64,000 nucleotides of DNA from Apostichopus japonicus (taxonomy: Eukaryota; Echinodermata; Holothuroidea; Aspidochirotida; Stichopodidae): the NCBI RefSeq assembly GCF_037975245.1, contig NC_092574.1, positions 19,687,713-19,751,712 of the forward strand. The letters run 5' to 3'. Positions 47,331 through 60,186 of this stretch are shown here, piece by piece (within the stretch, counting starts at the first letter, position 1; each line of letters begins with the position of its first letter). The notes under the pieces were generated by a model that was given only the letters and a program-made list of their open reading frames with translations, was not told where the DNA came from and searched no databases. The position numbers were made by a program, and so were the translations under genes.

Positions 47331-50300
47331 CCCGGGTGATGACGTCTTTTACAGCAAGTGCCTACACGGGGAGCTGTAAGTATTAGTTAATCCACCTAAT
47401 ATCTCAGTCCATACAGTGGCGCGATGGCTCGGCGCACTGTACGAGCTGATGATCGAGACTCTCTTTTGCATCCGTGGTTCGAACCCCGGGTGATGACGTC
47501 TTTTGCCGATCTTTTACAGCAAGTGCCTACACGGGGAGCTGTAAGTATTAGTTAATCCACCTAATATCTCAGTCCATACAGTGGCGCGATGGCTCGGCGC
47601 ACTGTACGAGCTGATGATCGAGACTCTCTTTTGCATCCGTGGTTCGAACCCCGGGTGATGACGTCTTTTGCCGATCTTTTACAGCAAGTGCCTACACGGG
47701 GAGCTGTAAGTATTAGTTAATCCACCTAATATCTCAGTCCATACAGTGGCGCGATGGCTCGGCGCACTGCACGAGCTGATGATCGAGACTCTCTTTTGCA
47801 TCCGTGGTTCGAACCCCGGGTGATGACGTCTTTTGCCGATCTTTTACAGCAAGTGCCTACACGGGGAGCTGTAAGTATTAGTTAATCCACCTAATATCTC
47901 AGTCCATACAGTGGCGCGATGGCTCGGCGCACTGTACGAGCTGATGATCGAGACTCTCTTTTGCATCGGTGATTCGAACCCCGGGTGATGACGTCTTTTG
48001 CCGATCTTTTACAGCAAGTGCCTACACGGGGAGCTGTAAGTGTTAGTTAATCCACCTAATATCTCAGTCCATACAGTGGCGCGATGGCTCGGCGCACTCT
48101 ACGAGCTGATGATCGAGACTCTCTTTTGCATCCGTGGTTCGAACCCCGGGTGATGACGTCTTTTGCCGATCTTTTACAGCAATTGACTAAACGGGGAGCT
48201 GTAAGTATTAGTTATTCCACCTAATATCTCAGTCCATACAGTGGCGCGATGGGTCGGCGTACTGTACGAGCTGATGATCGAGACTCTCTTTTGCATCCGT
48301 GGTTCGAAGCCCGGTTGATGACGTCTTTTGCCGACCTTTTACAGCAAGTGACTACACGTGGAGCTGTAAGTATTAGTTAATCCACCTAATATCTCAGTCC
48401 ATACCCCGGTTGATGACGTCTTTTGCCGATCTTTTACAGCAATTGACTACACGGGGAGCTGTAAGTATTAGTTAATCCACCTAATATCTCAGTCCATACA
48501 GTGGCGCGATGGCTCGGCGCACTGTACGAGCTGATGATCGAGACTCTCTTTTGCATCCGTGGTTCGAACCCCGGCTGATGACGTCTTTTACAGCAAGTGC
48601 CTACACGGGGAGCTGTAAGTATTAGTTAATCCACCTAATATCTCAGTCCATACAGTGGCGCGATGGCTCGGAGCACTGTACGAGCTGATGATCGAGACTC
48701 TCTTTTGCATCCGTGGTTCGAACCCCGGGTGATGACGTCTTTTGCCGATCTTTTACAGCAAGTGCCTACACGGGGAGCTGTAAGTATTAGTTAATCCACC
48801 TAATATCTCAGTCCATACAGTGGCGCGTTGGCTCGGCGCACTGTACGAGCTGATGATCGAGACTCTCTTTTGCATCCGTGGTTCGAAGCCCGGTTGATGA
48901 CGTCTTTTGCCGATCTTTTACAGCAAGTGCCTACACGGGGAGCTGTAAGTATTAGTTAATCCACCTAATATCTCAGTCCATACAGTGGCGCGATGGCTCG
49001 GCGCACTGTACGAGCTGATGATCGAGACTCTCTTTAGCATCCGTGGTTCGAACCCCGGGTGATGACGTCTTTTGCCGATCTTTTACAGCAAGTGCCTACA
49101 TGGGGAGCTGTAAGTATTAGTTAATCCACCTAATATCTCAGTCCATACAGTGGCGCGATGGCTCGGCGCACTGTACGAGCTGATGATCGAGACTCTCTTT
49201 TGCATCCGTGGTTCGAACCCCGGGTGATGACGTCTTTTGCCGATCTTTTACAGCAAGTGCCTACACGGGGAGCTGTAAGTATTAGTTAATCCACCTAATA
49301 TCTCAGTCCATACAGTGGCGCGATGGCTCGGCGCACTGTACGAGCTGATGATTGAGACTCTCTTTTGCATCGGTGGTTCGAACCCCGGGTGATGACGTCT
49401 TTTGCCGATCTTTTACAGCAAGTGCCTACACGGGGAGCTGTAAGTGTTAGTTAATCCACCTAATATCTCAGTCCATACAGTGGCGCGATGGCTCGGCGCA
49501 CTCTACGAGCTGATGATCGAGACTCTCTTTTGCATCCGTGGTTCGAACCCCGGGTGATGACGTCTTTTGCCGATCTTTTACAGCAATTGACTACACGGGG
49601 AGCTGTAAGTATTAGTTAATCCACCTAATATCTCAGTCCATACAGTGGCGCGATGGCTCGGCGTACTGTACGAGCTGATGATCGAGACTCTCTTTTGCAT
49701 CCGTGGTTCGAAGCCCGGTTGATGACGTCTTTTGCCGACCTTTTACAGCAAGTGACTACACGTGGAGCTGTAAGTATTAGTTAATCCACCTAATATCTCA
49801 GTCCATACCCCGGGTGATGACGTCTTTTGCCGATCTTTTACAGCAATTGACTACACGGGGAGATGTAAGTATTAGTTAATCCACCTAATATCTCAGTCCA
49901 TACAGTGGCGCGATGGCTCGGCGGACTGTACGAGCTGATGATCGAGACTCTCTTTTGCATCCGTGGTTCGAACCCCGGGTGATGACGTCTTTTTCCGATC
50001 TTTTACAGCAAGTGCCTACACGGGGAGCTGTAAGTATTAGTTAATCCACCTAATATCTCAGTCCATACAGTGGCGCGATGGCTCGGCGCACTGTACGAGC
50101 TGATGATCGAGACTCTCTTTTGCATCCGTGGTTCGAACCCCGGTTGATGACGTCTTTTGCCGATCTTTTACAGCAAGTGCCTACACGGGGAGCTGTAAGT
50201 ATTAGTTAATCCACCTAATATCTCAGTCCATACAGTGGCGCGATGGCTCGGCGCACTGTACGAGCTGATGATCGAGACTCTCTTTTGCATCCGTGGTTCG

Positions 50301-53300
50301 AACCCCGGGTGATGACGTCTTTTACAGGAAGTGCCTACACGGGGAGCTGTAAGTATTAGTTAATCCACCTAATATCTCAGTCCATACAGTGGCGCGATGG
50401 CTCGGCGCACTGTACGAGCTGATGATCGAGACTCTCTTTTGCATCTGGTTCGAACCCCGGGTGATGACGTCTTTTGCCGATCTTTTACAGCAAGTGCCTA
50501 CACGGGGAGCTGTAAGTATTAGTTAATCCACCTAATATCTCAGTCCATACAGTGGCGCGATGGCTCGGCGCACTGTACGAGCTGATGATCGAGACTCTCT
50601 TTTGCATCCGTGGTTCGAACCCCGGGTGATGACGTCTTTTACAGCAAGTGCCTACACGGGGAGCTGTAAGTATTAGTTAATCCACCTAATATCTCAGTCC
50701 ATACAGTGGCGCGATGGCTCGGCGCACTGTACGAGCTGATGATCGAGACTCTCTTTTGCATCCGTGGTTCGAACCCCGGGTGATGACGTCTTTTGCCGAT
50801 CTTTTACAGCAAGTGCCTACACGGGGAGCTGTAAGTATTAGTTAATCCACCTAATATCTCAGTCCATACAGTGGCGCGATGGCTCGGCGCACTGTACGAG
50901 CTGATGATCGAGACTCTCTTTTGCATCCGTGGTTCGAACCCCGGGTGATGACGTCTTTTGCCGATCTTTTACAGCAAGTGCCTACACGGGGAGCTGTAAG
51001 TATTAGTTAATCCACCTAATATCTCAGTCCATACAGTGGCGCGATGGCTCGGCGCACTGCACGAGCTGATGATCGAGACTCTCTTTTGCATCCGTGGTTC
51101 GAACCCCGGGTGATGACGTCTTTTGCCGATCTTTTACAGCAAGTGCCTACACGGGGAGCTGTAAGTATTAGTTAATCCACCTAATATCTCAGTCCATACA
51201 GTGGCGCGATGGCTCGGCGCACTGTACGAGCTGATGATCGAGACTCTCTTTTGCATCGGTGATTCGAACCCCGGGTGATGACGTCTTTTGCCGATCTTTT
51301 ACAGCAAGTGCCTACACGGGGAGCTGTAAGTGTTAGTTAATCCACCTAATATCTCAGTCCATACAGTGGCGCGATGGCTCGGCGCACTCTACGAGCTGAT
51401 GATCGAGACTCTCTTTTGCATCCGTGGTTCGAACCCCGGGTGATGACGTCTTTTGCCGATCTTTTACAGCAATTGACTAAACGGGGAGCTGTAAGTATTA
51501 GTTAATCCACCTAATATCTCAGTCCATACAGTGGCGCGATGGCTCGGCGTACTGTACGAGCTGATGATCGAGACTCTCTTTTGCATCCGTGGTTCGAAGC
51601 CCGGTTGATGACGTCTTTTGCCGACCTTTTACAGCAAGTGACTACACGTGGAGCTGTAAGTATTAGTTAATCCACCTAATATCTCAGTCCATACCCCGGT
51701 TGATGACGTCTTTTGCCGATCTTTTACAGCAATTGACTACACGGGGAGCTGTAAGTATTAGTTAATCCACCTAATATCTCAGTCCATACAGTGGCGCGAT
51801 GGCTCGGCGCACTGTACGAGCTGATGATCGAGACTCTCTTTTGCATCCGTGGTTCGAACCCCGGCTGATGACGTCTTTTACAGCAAGTGCCTACACGGGG
51901 AGCTGTAAGTATTAGTTAATCCACCTAATATCTCAGTCCATACAGTGGCGCGATGGCTCGGCGCACTGTACGAGCTGATGATCGAGACTCTCTTTAGCAT
52001 CCGTGGTTCGAACCCCGGGTGATGACGTCTTTTGCCGATCTTTTACAGCAAGTGCCTACATGGGGAGCTGTAAGTATTAGTTAATCCACCTAATATCTCA
52101 GTCCATACAGTGGCGCGATGGCTCGGCGCACTGTACGAGCTGATGATCGAGACTCCCTTTTGCATCCGTGGTTCGAACCCCGGGTGATGACGTCTTTTGC
52201 CGATCTTTTACAGCAAGTGCCTACACGGGGAGCTGTAAGTATTAGTTAATCCACCTAATATCTCAGTCCATACAGTGGCGCGATGGCTCGGCGCACTGTA
52301 CGAGCTGATGATCGAGACTCTCTTTTGCATCCGTGGTTCGAACCCCGGGTGATGACGTCTTTTGCCGATCTTTTACAGCAAGTGCCTACACGGGGAGCTG
52401 TAAGTATTAGTTAATCCACCTAATATCTCAGTCCATACAGTGGCGCGATGGCTCGGCGCACTGTACGAGCTGATGATCGAGACTCTCTTTTGCATCCGTG
52501 GTTCGAACCCCGGGTGATGACGTCTTTTACAGCAAGTGCCTACACGGGGAGCTGTAAGTATTAGTTAATCCACCTAATATCTCAGTCCATACAGTGGCGC
52601 GTTGGCTCGGCGCACTGTACGAGCTGATGATCGAGACTCTCTTTTGCATCCGTGGTTCGAACCCCGGGTGATGACGTCTTTTGCCGATCTTTTACAGCAA
52701 GTGCCTACACGGGGAGCTGTAAGTATTAGTTAATCCACCTAATATCTCAGTCCATACAGTGGCGCGATGGGTCGGCGCACTGTACGAGCTGATGATTGAG
52801 ACTCTCTTTTGCATCGGTGGTTCGAACCCCGGGTGATGACGTCTTTTGCCGATCTTTTACAGCAAGTGCCTACACGGGGAGCTGTAAGTGTTAGTTAATC
52901 CACCTAATATCTCAGTCCATACAGTGGCGCGATGGCTCGGCGCACTCTACGAGCTGATGATCGAGACTCTCTTTTGCATCCGTGGTTCGAACCCCGGGTG
53001 ATGACGTCTTTTGCCGATCTTTTACAGCAATTGACTACACGGGGAGCTGTAAGTATTAGTTAATCCACCTAATATCTCAGTCCATACAGTGGCGCGATGG
53101 CTCGGCGTACTGTACGAGCTGATGATCGAGACTCTCTTTTGCATCCGTGGTTCGAAGCCCGGTTGATGACGTCTTTTGCCGACCTTTTACAGCAAGTGAC
53201 TACACGTGGAGCTGTAAGTATTAGTTAATCCACCTAATATCTCAGTCCATACCCCGGGTGATGACGTCTTTTGCCGATCTTTTACAGCAATTGACTACAC

Positions 53301-53980
53301 GGGGAGATGTAAGTATTAGTTAATCCACCTAATATCTCAGTCCATACAGTGGCGCGATGGCTCGGCGGACTGTACGAGCTGATGATCGAGACTCTCTTTT
53401 GCATCCGTGGTTCGAACCCCGGGTGATGACGTCTTTTTCCGATCTTTTACAGCAAGTGCCTACACGGGGAGCTGTAAGTATTAGTTAATCCACCTAATAT
53501 CTCAGTCCATACAGTGGCGCGATGGCTCGGCGCACTGTACGAGCTGATGATCGAGACTCTCTTTTGCATCCGTGGTTCGAACCCCGGTTGATGACGTCTT
53601 TTGCCGATCTTTTACAGCAAGTGCCTACACGGGGAGCTGTAAGTATTAGTTAATCCACCTAATATCTCAGTCCATACAGTGGCGCGATGGCTCGGCGCAC
53701 TGTACGAGCTGATGATCGAGACTCTCTTTTGCATCCGTGGTTCGAACCCCGGGTGATGACGTCTTTTACAGGAAGTGCCTACACGGGGAGCTGTAAGTAT
53801 TAGTTAATCCACCTAATATCTCAGTCCATACAGTGGCGCGATGGCTCGGCGCACTGTACGAGCTGATGATCGAGACTCTCTTTTGCATCCGTGGTTCGAA
53901 CCCCGGGTGATGACGTCTTTTGCCGATCTTTTACAGCAAGTGCCTACACGGGGAGCTGTAAGTATTAGTTAATCCACCTA
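47330..53980 (+). repeat. Interleaved 3.29- and 3.44-kb duplications
   Basis: The 47.3-48.6 kb segment (GCACTGCACG, CATCGGTGATTCG, GACTAAACGG, 95-bp remnant 48404, CCCGGCTGATG) repeats at 50.6-51.9 kb with offset 3290. The following 49.3-50.3 kb segment (CATCGGTGG with GATTGAGAC, 95-bp remnant 49808, GTCTTTTTCCG, ACAGGAAG 50324) repeats at 52.8-53.8 kb with offset 3444. The latter also resembles 33.8-35.5 kb at offset 15020, falling to 14855 after loss of one monomer. A single unit at about 50446 has lost 2 bp (GCATCTGGTTCG). Confidence 0.85.
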
Positions 53981-53999
53981 ATATCTCAGTACATACAGT

Positions 54000-56900
54000 G
54001 GCGCGATGGCTCGGCGCACTGTACGAGCTGATGATCGAGACTCTCTTTTGCATCCGTGGTTCGAACCCCGGGTGATGACGTCTTTTACCGAGTGCCTACA
54101 CGGGAGCTGTAAGTATTAGTTAATCCACCTAATATCTCAGTCCATACAGTGGCGCGATGGCTCGGCGCACTGTACGAGCTGATGATCGAGACTCTCTTTT
54201 GCATCCGTGGTTCGAACCCCGGGTGATGACGTCTTTTGCCGATCTTTTACAGCAAGTGCCTACACGGGGAGCTGTAAGTATTAGTTAATCCACCTAATAT
54301 CTCAGTCCATACAGTGGCGCGATGGCTCGGCGCACTGTACGAGCTGATGATCGAGACTCTCTTTTGCATCCGTGGTTCGAACCCCGGGTGATGACGTCTT
54401 TTGCCGATCTTTTACAGCAATTGACTACACGGGGAGATGTAAGTATTAGTTAATCCACCTAATATCTCAGTCCATACAGTGGCGCGATGGCTCGGCGGAC
54501 TGTACGAGCTGATGATCGAGACTCTCTTTTGCATCCGTGGTTCGAACCCCGGGTGATGACGTCTTTTGCCGATCTTTTACAGCAAGTGCCTACACGGGGA
54601 GCTGTAAGTATTAGTTAATCCACCTAATATCTCAGTCCATACAGTGGCGCGATCGCTCGGCGCACTGTACGAGCTGATGATCGAGACTCTCTTTTGCATC
54701 CGTGGTTCGAACCCCGGTTGATGACGTCTTTTGCCGATCTTTTACAGCAAGTGCCTACACGGGGAGCTGTAAGTATTAGTTAATCCACCTAATATCTCAG
54801 TCCATACAGTGGCGCGATGGCTCGGCGCACTGTACGAGCTGATGATCGAGACTCTCTTTTGCATCCGTGGTTCGAACCCCGGGTGATGACGTCTTTTACA
54901 GCAAGTGCCTACACGGGGAGCTGTAAGTATTAGTTAATCCACCTAATATCTCAGTCCATACAGTGGCGCGATGGCTCGGCGCACTCTACGAGCTGATGAT
55001 CGAGACTCTCTTTTGCATCCGTGGTTCGAACCCCGGGTGATGACGTCTTTTGCCGATCTTTTACAGCAAGTGCCTACACGGGGAGCTGTAAGTATTAGTT
55101 AATCCACCTAATATCTCAGTCCATACAGTGGCGCGATGGCTCGGCGCACTGTACGAGCTGATGATCGAGACTCTCTTTTGCATCCGTGGTTCGAACCCGG
55201 GTGATGACGTCTTTTGCCGATCTTTTACAGCAATTGACTACACGGGGAGATGTAAGTATTAGTTAATCCACCTAATATCTCAGTCCATACAGTGGCGCGA
55301 TGGCTCGGCGGACTGTACGAGCTGATGATCGAGACTCTCTTTTGCATCCGTGGTTCGAACCCCGGGTGATGACGTCTTTTGCCCATCTTTTACAGCAAGT
55401 GCCTACACGGGGAGCTGTAAGTATTAGTTAATCCACCTAATATCTCAGTCCATACAGTGGCGCGATGGCTCGGCGCACTGTACGAGCTGATGATCGAGAC
55501 TCTCTTTTGCATCCGTGGTTCGAACCCCGGTTGATGACGTCTTTTGCCGATCTTTTACAGCAAGTGCCTACACGGGGAGCTGTAAGTATTAGTTAATCCA
55601 CCTAATATCTCAGTCCATACAGTGGCGCGATGGCTCGGCGCACTGTACGAGCTGATGATCGAGACTCTCTTTTGCATCCGTGGTTCGAACCCCGGGTGAT
55701 GACGTCTTTTACAGCAAGTGCCTACACGGGGAGCTGTAAGTATTAGTTAATCCACCTAATATCTCAGTCCATACAGTGGCGCGATGCCTCGGCGCACTGT
55801 ACGAGCTGATGATCGAGACTCTCTTTTGCATCGGTGGTTAGAACCCCGGGTGATGACGTCTTTTACCGAGTGCCTACACGGGGAGCTGTAAGTATTAGTT
55901 AATCCACCTAATATCTCAGTCCATACAGTGGCGCGATGGCTCGGCGCACTGTACGAGCTGATGATCGAGACTCTCTTTTGCATCCGTGGTTCGAACCCCG
56001 GGTGATGACGTCTTTTGCCGATCTTTTACAGCAAGTGCCTACACGGGGAGCTGTAAGTATTAGTTAATCCACCTAATATCTCAGTCCATACAGTGGCGCG
56101 ATGGCTCGGCGCACTGTACGAGCTGATGATCGAGACTCTCTTTTGCATCGGTGGTTCGAACCCCGGGTGATGACGTCTTTTACCGAGTGCCTACACGGGG
56201 AGCTGTAAGTATTAGTTAATCCACCTAATATCTCAGTCCATACAGTGGCGCGATGGCTCGGCGCACTGTACGAGCTGATGATCGAGACTCTCTTTTGCAT
56301 CCGTGGTTCGAACCCCGGGTGATGACGTCTTTTGCCGATCTTTTACAGCAAGTGCCTACACGGGGAGCTGTAAGTATTAGTTAATCCACCTAATATCTCA
56401 GTCCATACAGTGGCGCGATGGCTCGGCGCACTGTACGAGCTGATGATCGAGACTCTCTTTTGCATCCGTGGTTCGAACCCCTCGTGATGACGTCTTTTGC
56501 CGATCTTTTACAGCAAGTGCCTACACGGGGAGCTGTAAGTATTAGTTAATCCACCTAATATCTCAGTCCATACAGTGGCGCGATGGCTCGGCGCACTGTA
56601 CGAGCTGATGATCGAGACTCTCTTTTGCATCGGTGGTTCGAACCCCGGGTGATGACGTCTTTTGTCGATCTTTTACAGCAAGTGCCTACACGGGGAGCTG
56701 TAAGTGTTAGTTAATCCACCTAATATCTCAGTCCATACAGTGGCGCGATGGCTCGGAGCACTGAACGAGCTGATGATCGAGACTCTCTTTTGCATCCGTG
56801 GTTCGAACCCCGGGTGATGACGTCTTTTGCCGATCTTTTACAGCAATTGACTACACGGGGAGCTGTAAGTATTAGTTAATCCACCTAATATCTCAGTCCA

Positions 56901-59300
56901 TACAGTGGCGCGATGGCTCGGCGCACTGTACGAGCTGATGATCGAGACTCTCTTTTGCATCGGTGGTTCGAACCCCTGGTGGTGACGTCTTTTGCCGATC
57001 TTTTACAGCAAGTGCCTACACGGGGAGCTGTAAGTATTAGTTAATCCACCTAATATCTCAGTCCATACAGTGGCGCGATGGCTCGGCGCACTGTACGAGC
57101 TGATGATCGAGACTCTCTTTTGCATCCGTGGTTCGAACCCCGGGTGATGACGTCTTTTGCCGATCTTTTACAGCAAGTGACTACACGTGGAGCTGTAAGT
57201 ATTAGTTAATCCACCTAATATCTCAGTCCATACAGTGGCGCGATGGCTCGGCGGACTGTACGAGCTGATGATCGAGACTCTCTTTTGCATCCGTGGTTCG
57301 AACCCCGGGTGATGACGTCTTTTGCCGATCTTTTACAGCAAGTGCCTACACGGGGAGCTGTAAGTATTAGTTAATCCACCTAATATCTCAGTCCATACAG
57401 TGGCGCGATGGCTCGGCGCACTGTACGAGCTGATGATCGAGACTCTCTTTTGCATCCGTGGTTCGAACCCCGGTTGATGACGTCTTTTGCCGATCTTTTA
57501 CAGCAAGTGCCTACACGGGGAGCTGTAAGTATTAGTTAATCCACTTAATATCTCAGTCCATACAGTGGCGCGATGGCTCGGCGCACTGTACGAGCTGATG
57601 ATCGAGACTCTCTTTTGCATCCGTGGTTCGAACCCCGGGTGATGACGTCTTTTACAGCAAGTGCCTACACGGGGAGCTGTAAGTATTAGTTAATCCACCT
57701 AATATCTCAGTCCATACAGTGGCGCGATGGCTCGGCGCACTGTACGAGCTGATGATCGAGACTCTCTTTTGCATCCGTGGTTCGAACCCCGGGTGATGAC
57801 GTCTTTTGCCGATCTTTTACAGCAAGTGCCTACACGGGGAGCTGTAAGTATTAGTTAATCCACCTAATATCTCAGTCCATACAGTGGCGCGATGGCTCGG
57901 CGCACTGTACGAGCTGATGATCGAGACTCTCTTTTGCATCCGTGGTTCGAACCCCGGGTGATGACGTCTTTTACAGCAAGTGCCTACACGTAGAGCTGTA
58001 AGTATTAGTTAATCCACCTAATATCTCAGTCCATACAGTGGCGCGATGGCTCGGCGCACTGTACGAGCTGATGATCGAGACTCTCTTTTGCATCCGTGGT
58101 TCGAACCCCGGGTGATGACGTCTTTTGCCGATCTTTTACAGCAAGTGCCTACACGGGGAGCTGAAAGTATTAGTTAATCCACCTAATATCTCAGTCCATA
58201 CAGTGGCGCGATGGCTCGGCGCACTGTAAGAGCTGATGATCGAGACTCTCTTTTGCATCCGTGGTTCGAACCCCGGGTGATGACGTCTTTTGCCGATCTT
58301 TTACAGCAAGTGCCTACACGGGGAGCTGTAAGTATTAGTTAATCCACCTAATATCTCAGTCCATACAGTGGCGCGATGGCTCGGCGCACTGTACGAGCTG
58401 ATGATCGAGACTCTCTTTTGCATCCGTGGTTCGAACCCCGGGTGATGACGTATTTTACAGCAAGTGCCTACACGTAGAGCTGTAAGTATTAGTTAATCCA
58501 CCTAATATCTCAGTCCATACAGTGGCGCGATGGCTCGGCGCACTGTACGAGCTGATGATCGAGACTCTCTTTTGCATCCGTGGTTCGAACCCCGGGTGAT
58601 GACGTCTTTTGCCGATCTTTTACAGCAAGTGCCTACACGGGGAGCTGAAAGTATTAGTTAATCCACCTAATATCTCAGTCCATACAGTGGCGCGATGGCT
58701 CGGCGCACTGTAAGAGCTGATGATCGAGACTCTCTTTTGCATCCGTGGTTCGAACCCCGGGTGATGACGTCTTTTGCCGATCTTTTACAGCAATTGACTA
58801 CACGGGGAGATGTAAGTATTAGTTAATCCACCTAATATCTCAGTCCATACAGTGGCGCGATGGCTCGGCGGACTGTACGAGCTGATGATCGAGACTCTCT
58901 TTTGCATCCGTGGTTCGAACCCCGGTTGATGACGTCTTTTGCCGATCTTTTACAGCAAGTGCCTACACGGGGAGCTGTAAGTGTTAGTTAATCCACCTAA
59001 TATCTCAGTCCATACAGTGGCGCGATGGCTCGGCGCACTGTACGAGCTGATGATCGAGACTCTCTTTTGCATCCGTGGTTCGAACCCCGGGTGATGACGT
59101 CTTTTACAGCAAGTGCCTACACGGGGAGCTGTAAGTATTAGTTAATCCACCTAATTTCTCAGTCCATACAGTGGCGCGATGGCTCGGCGCACTGTACGAG
59201 CTGATGATCGAGACTCTCTTTTGCATCCGTGGTTCGAACCCCGGGTGATGACGTCTTTTGCCGATCTTTTACAGCAAGTGCCTACACGGGGAGCTGTAAG
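54000..59300 (+). repeat. Mixed monomers with short duplications
   Basis: Local repeats include a two-unit 317-bp repeat (152-bp junctions 55865 and 56182, both with CATCGGTGGTT) and a 484-bp repeat (165+165+154) marked by CTGAAAGTATT at 58171 and 58645 and by CTGTAAGAGC. The GGCGGACTG variant with GGGAGATGTAAG before it recurs at several places, as it does at 34.8, 37.1, 39.4 and 41.5 kb. A 1-bp loss (CGAACCCGGG) lies near 55195. Confidence 0.75.
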
Positions 59301-60186
59301 TATTAGTTAATCCACCTAATATCTCAGTCCATACAGGGGCGCGATCGCTCGGCGCACTGTACGAGCTGATGATCGAGACTCTCTTTTGCATCCGTGGTTC
59401 GAACCCCGGGTGATGACGTCTTTTACCGAGTGCCTACACGGGGAGCTGTAAGTATTAGTTAATCCACCTAATATCTCAGTCCATACAGTGGCGCGATGGC
59501 TCGGCGCACTGTACGAGCTGATGATCGAGACTCTCTTTTGCATCCGTGGTTCGAACCCCGGGTGATGACGTCTTTTGCCGATCTTTTACAGCAAGTGCCT
59601 ACACGGGGAGCTGTAAGTATTAGTTAATCCACCTAATATCTAATATGTAAGTATTAGTTAATCCACCTAATATCTCAGTCCATACAGTGGCGCGATGGCT
59701 CGGCGCACTGTACGAGCTGATGATCGAGACTCTCTTTTGCATCCGTGGTTCGAACCCTGGGTGATGACGTTTTTTGCCAATCTTTTACAGCAAGTGCCTA
59801 CACGGGGAGCTGTAAGTATTAGTTAATCCACCTAATATCTCAGTCCATACAGTGGCGCGATGGCTCGGCGCACTGTACGAGCTGATGATCGAGACTCTCT
59901 TTTGCATCCGTGGTTCGAACCCCGAGTGATGACGTCTTTTGGCGATCTTTTACAGCAAGTGCCTACACGGGGAGCTGTAAGTATTAGTTAAACCACCTAA
60001 TATCTAATATGTAAGTATTAGTTAATCCACCTAATATCTCAGTCCATACAGTGGCGCGATGGCTCGGCGCACTGTACAAGCTGATGATCGAGACTCTCTT
60101 TTGCATCCGTGGTTCGAACCCCGAGTGATGACGTCTTTTGGCGATCTTTTACAGCAAGTGCCTACACGGGGAGCTGTAAGTATTAG

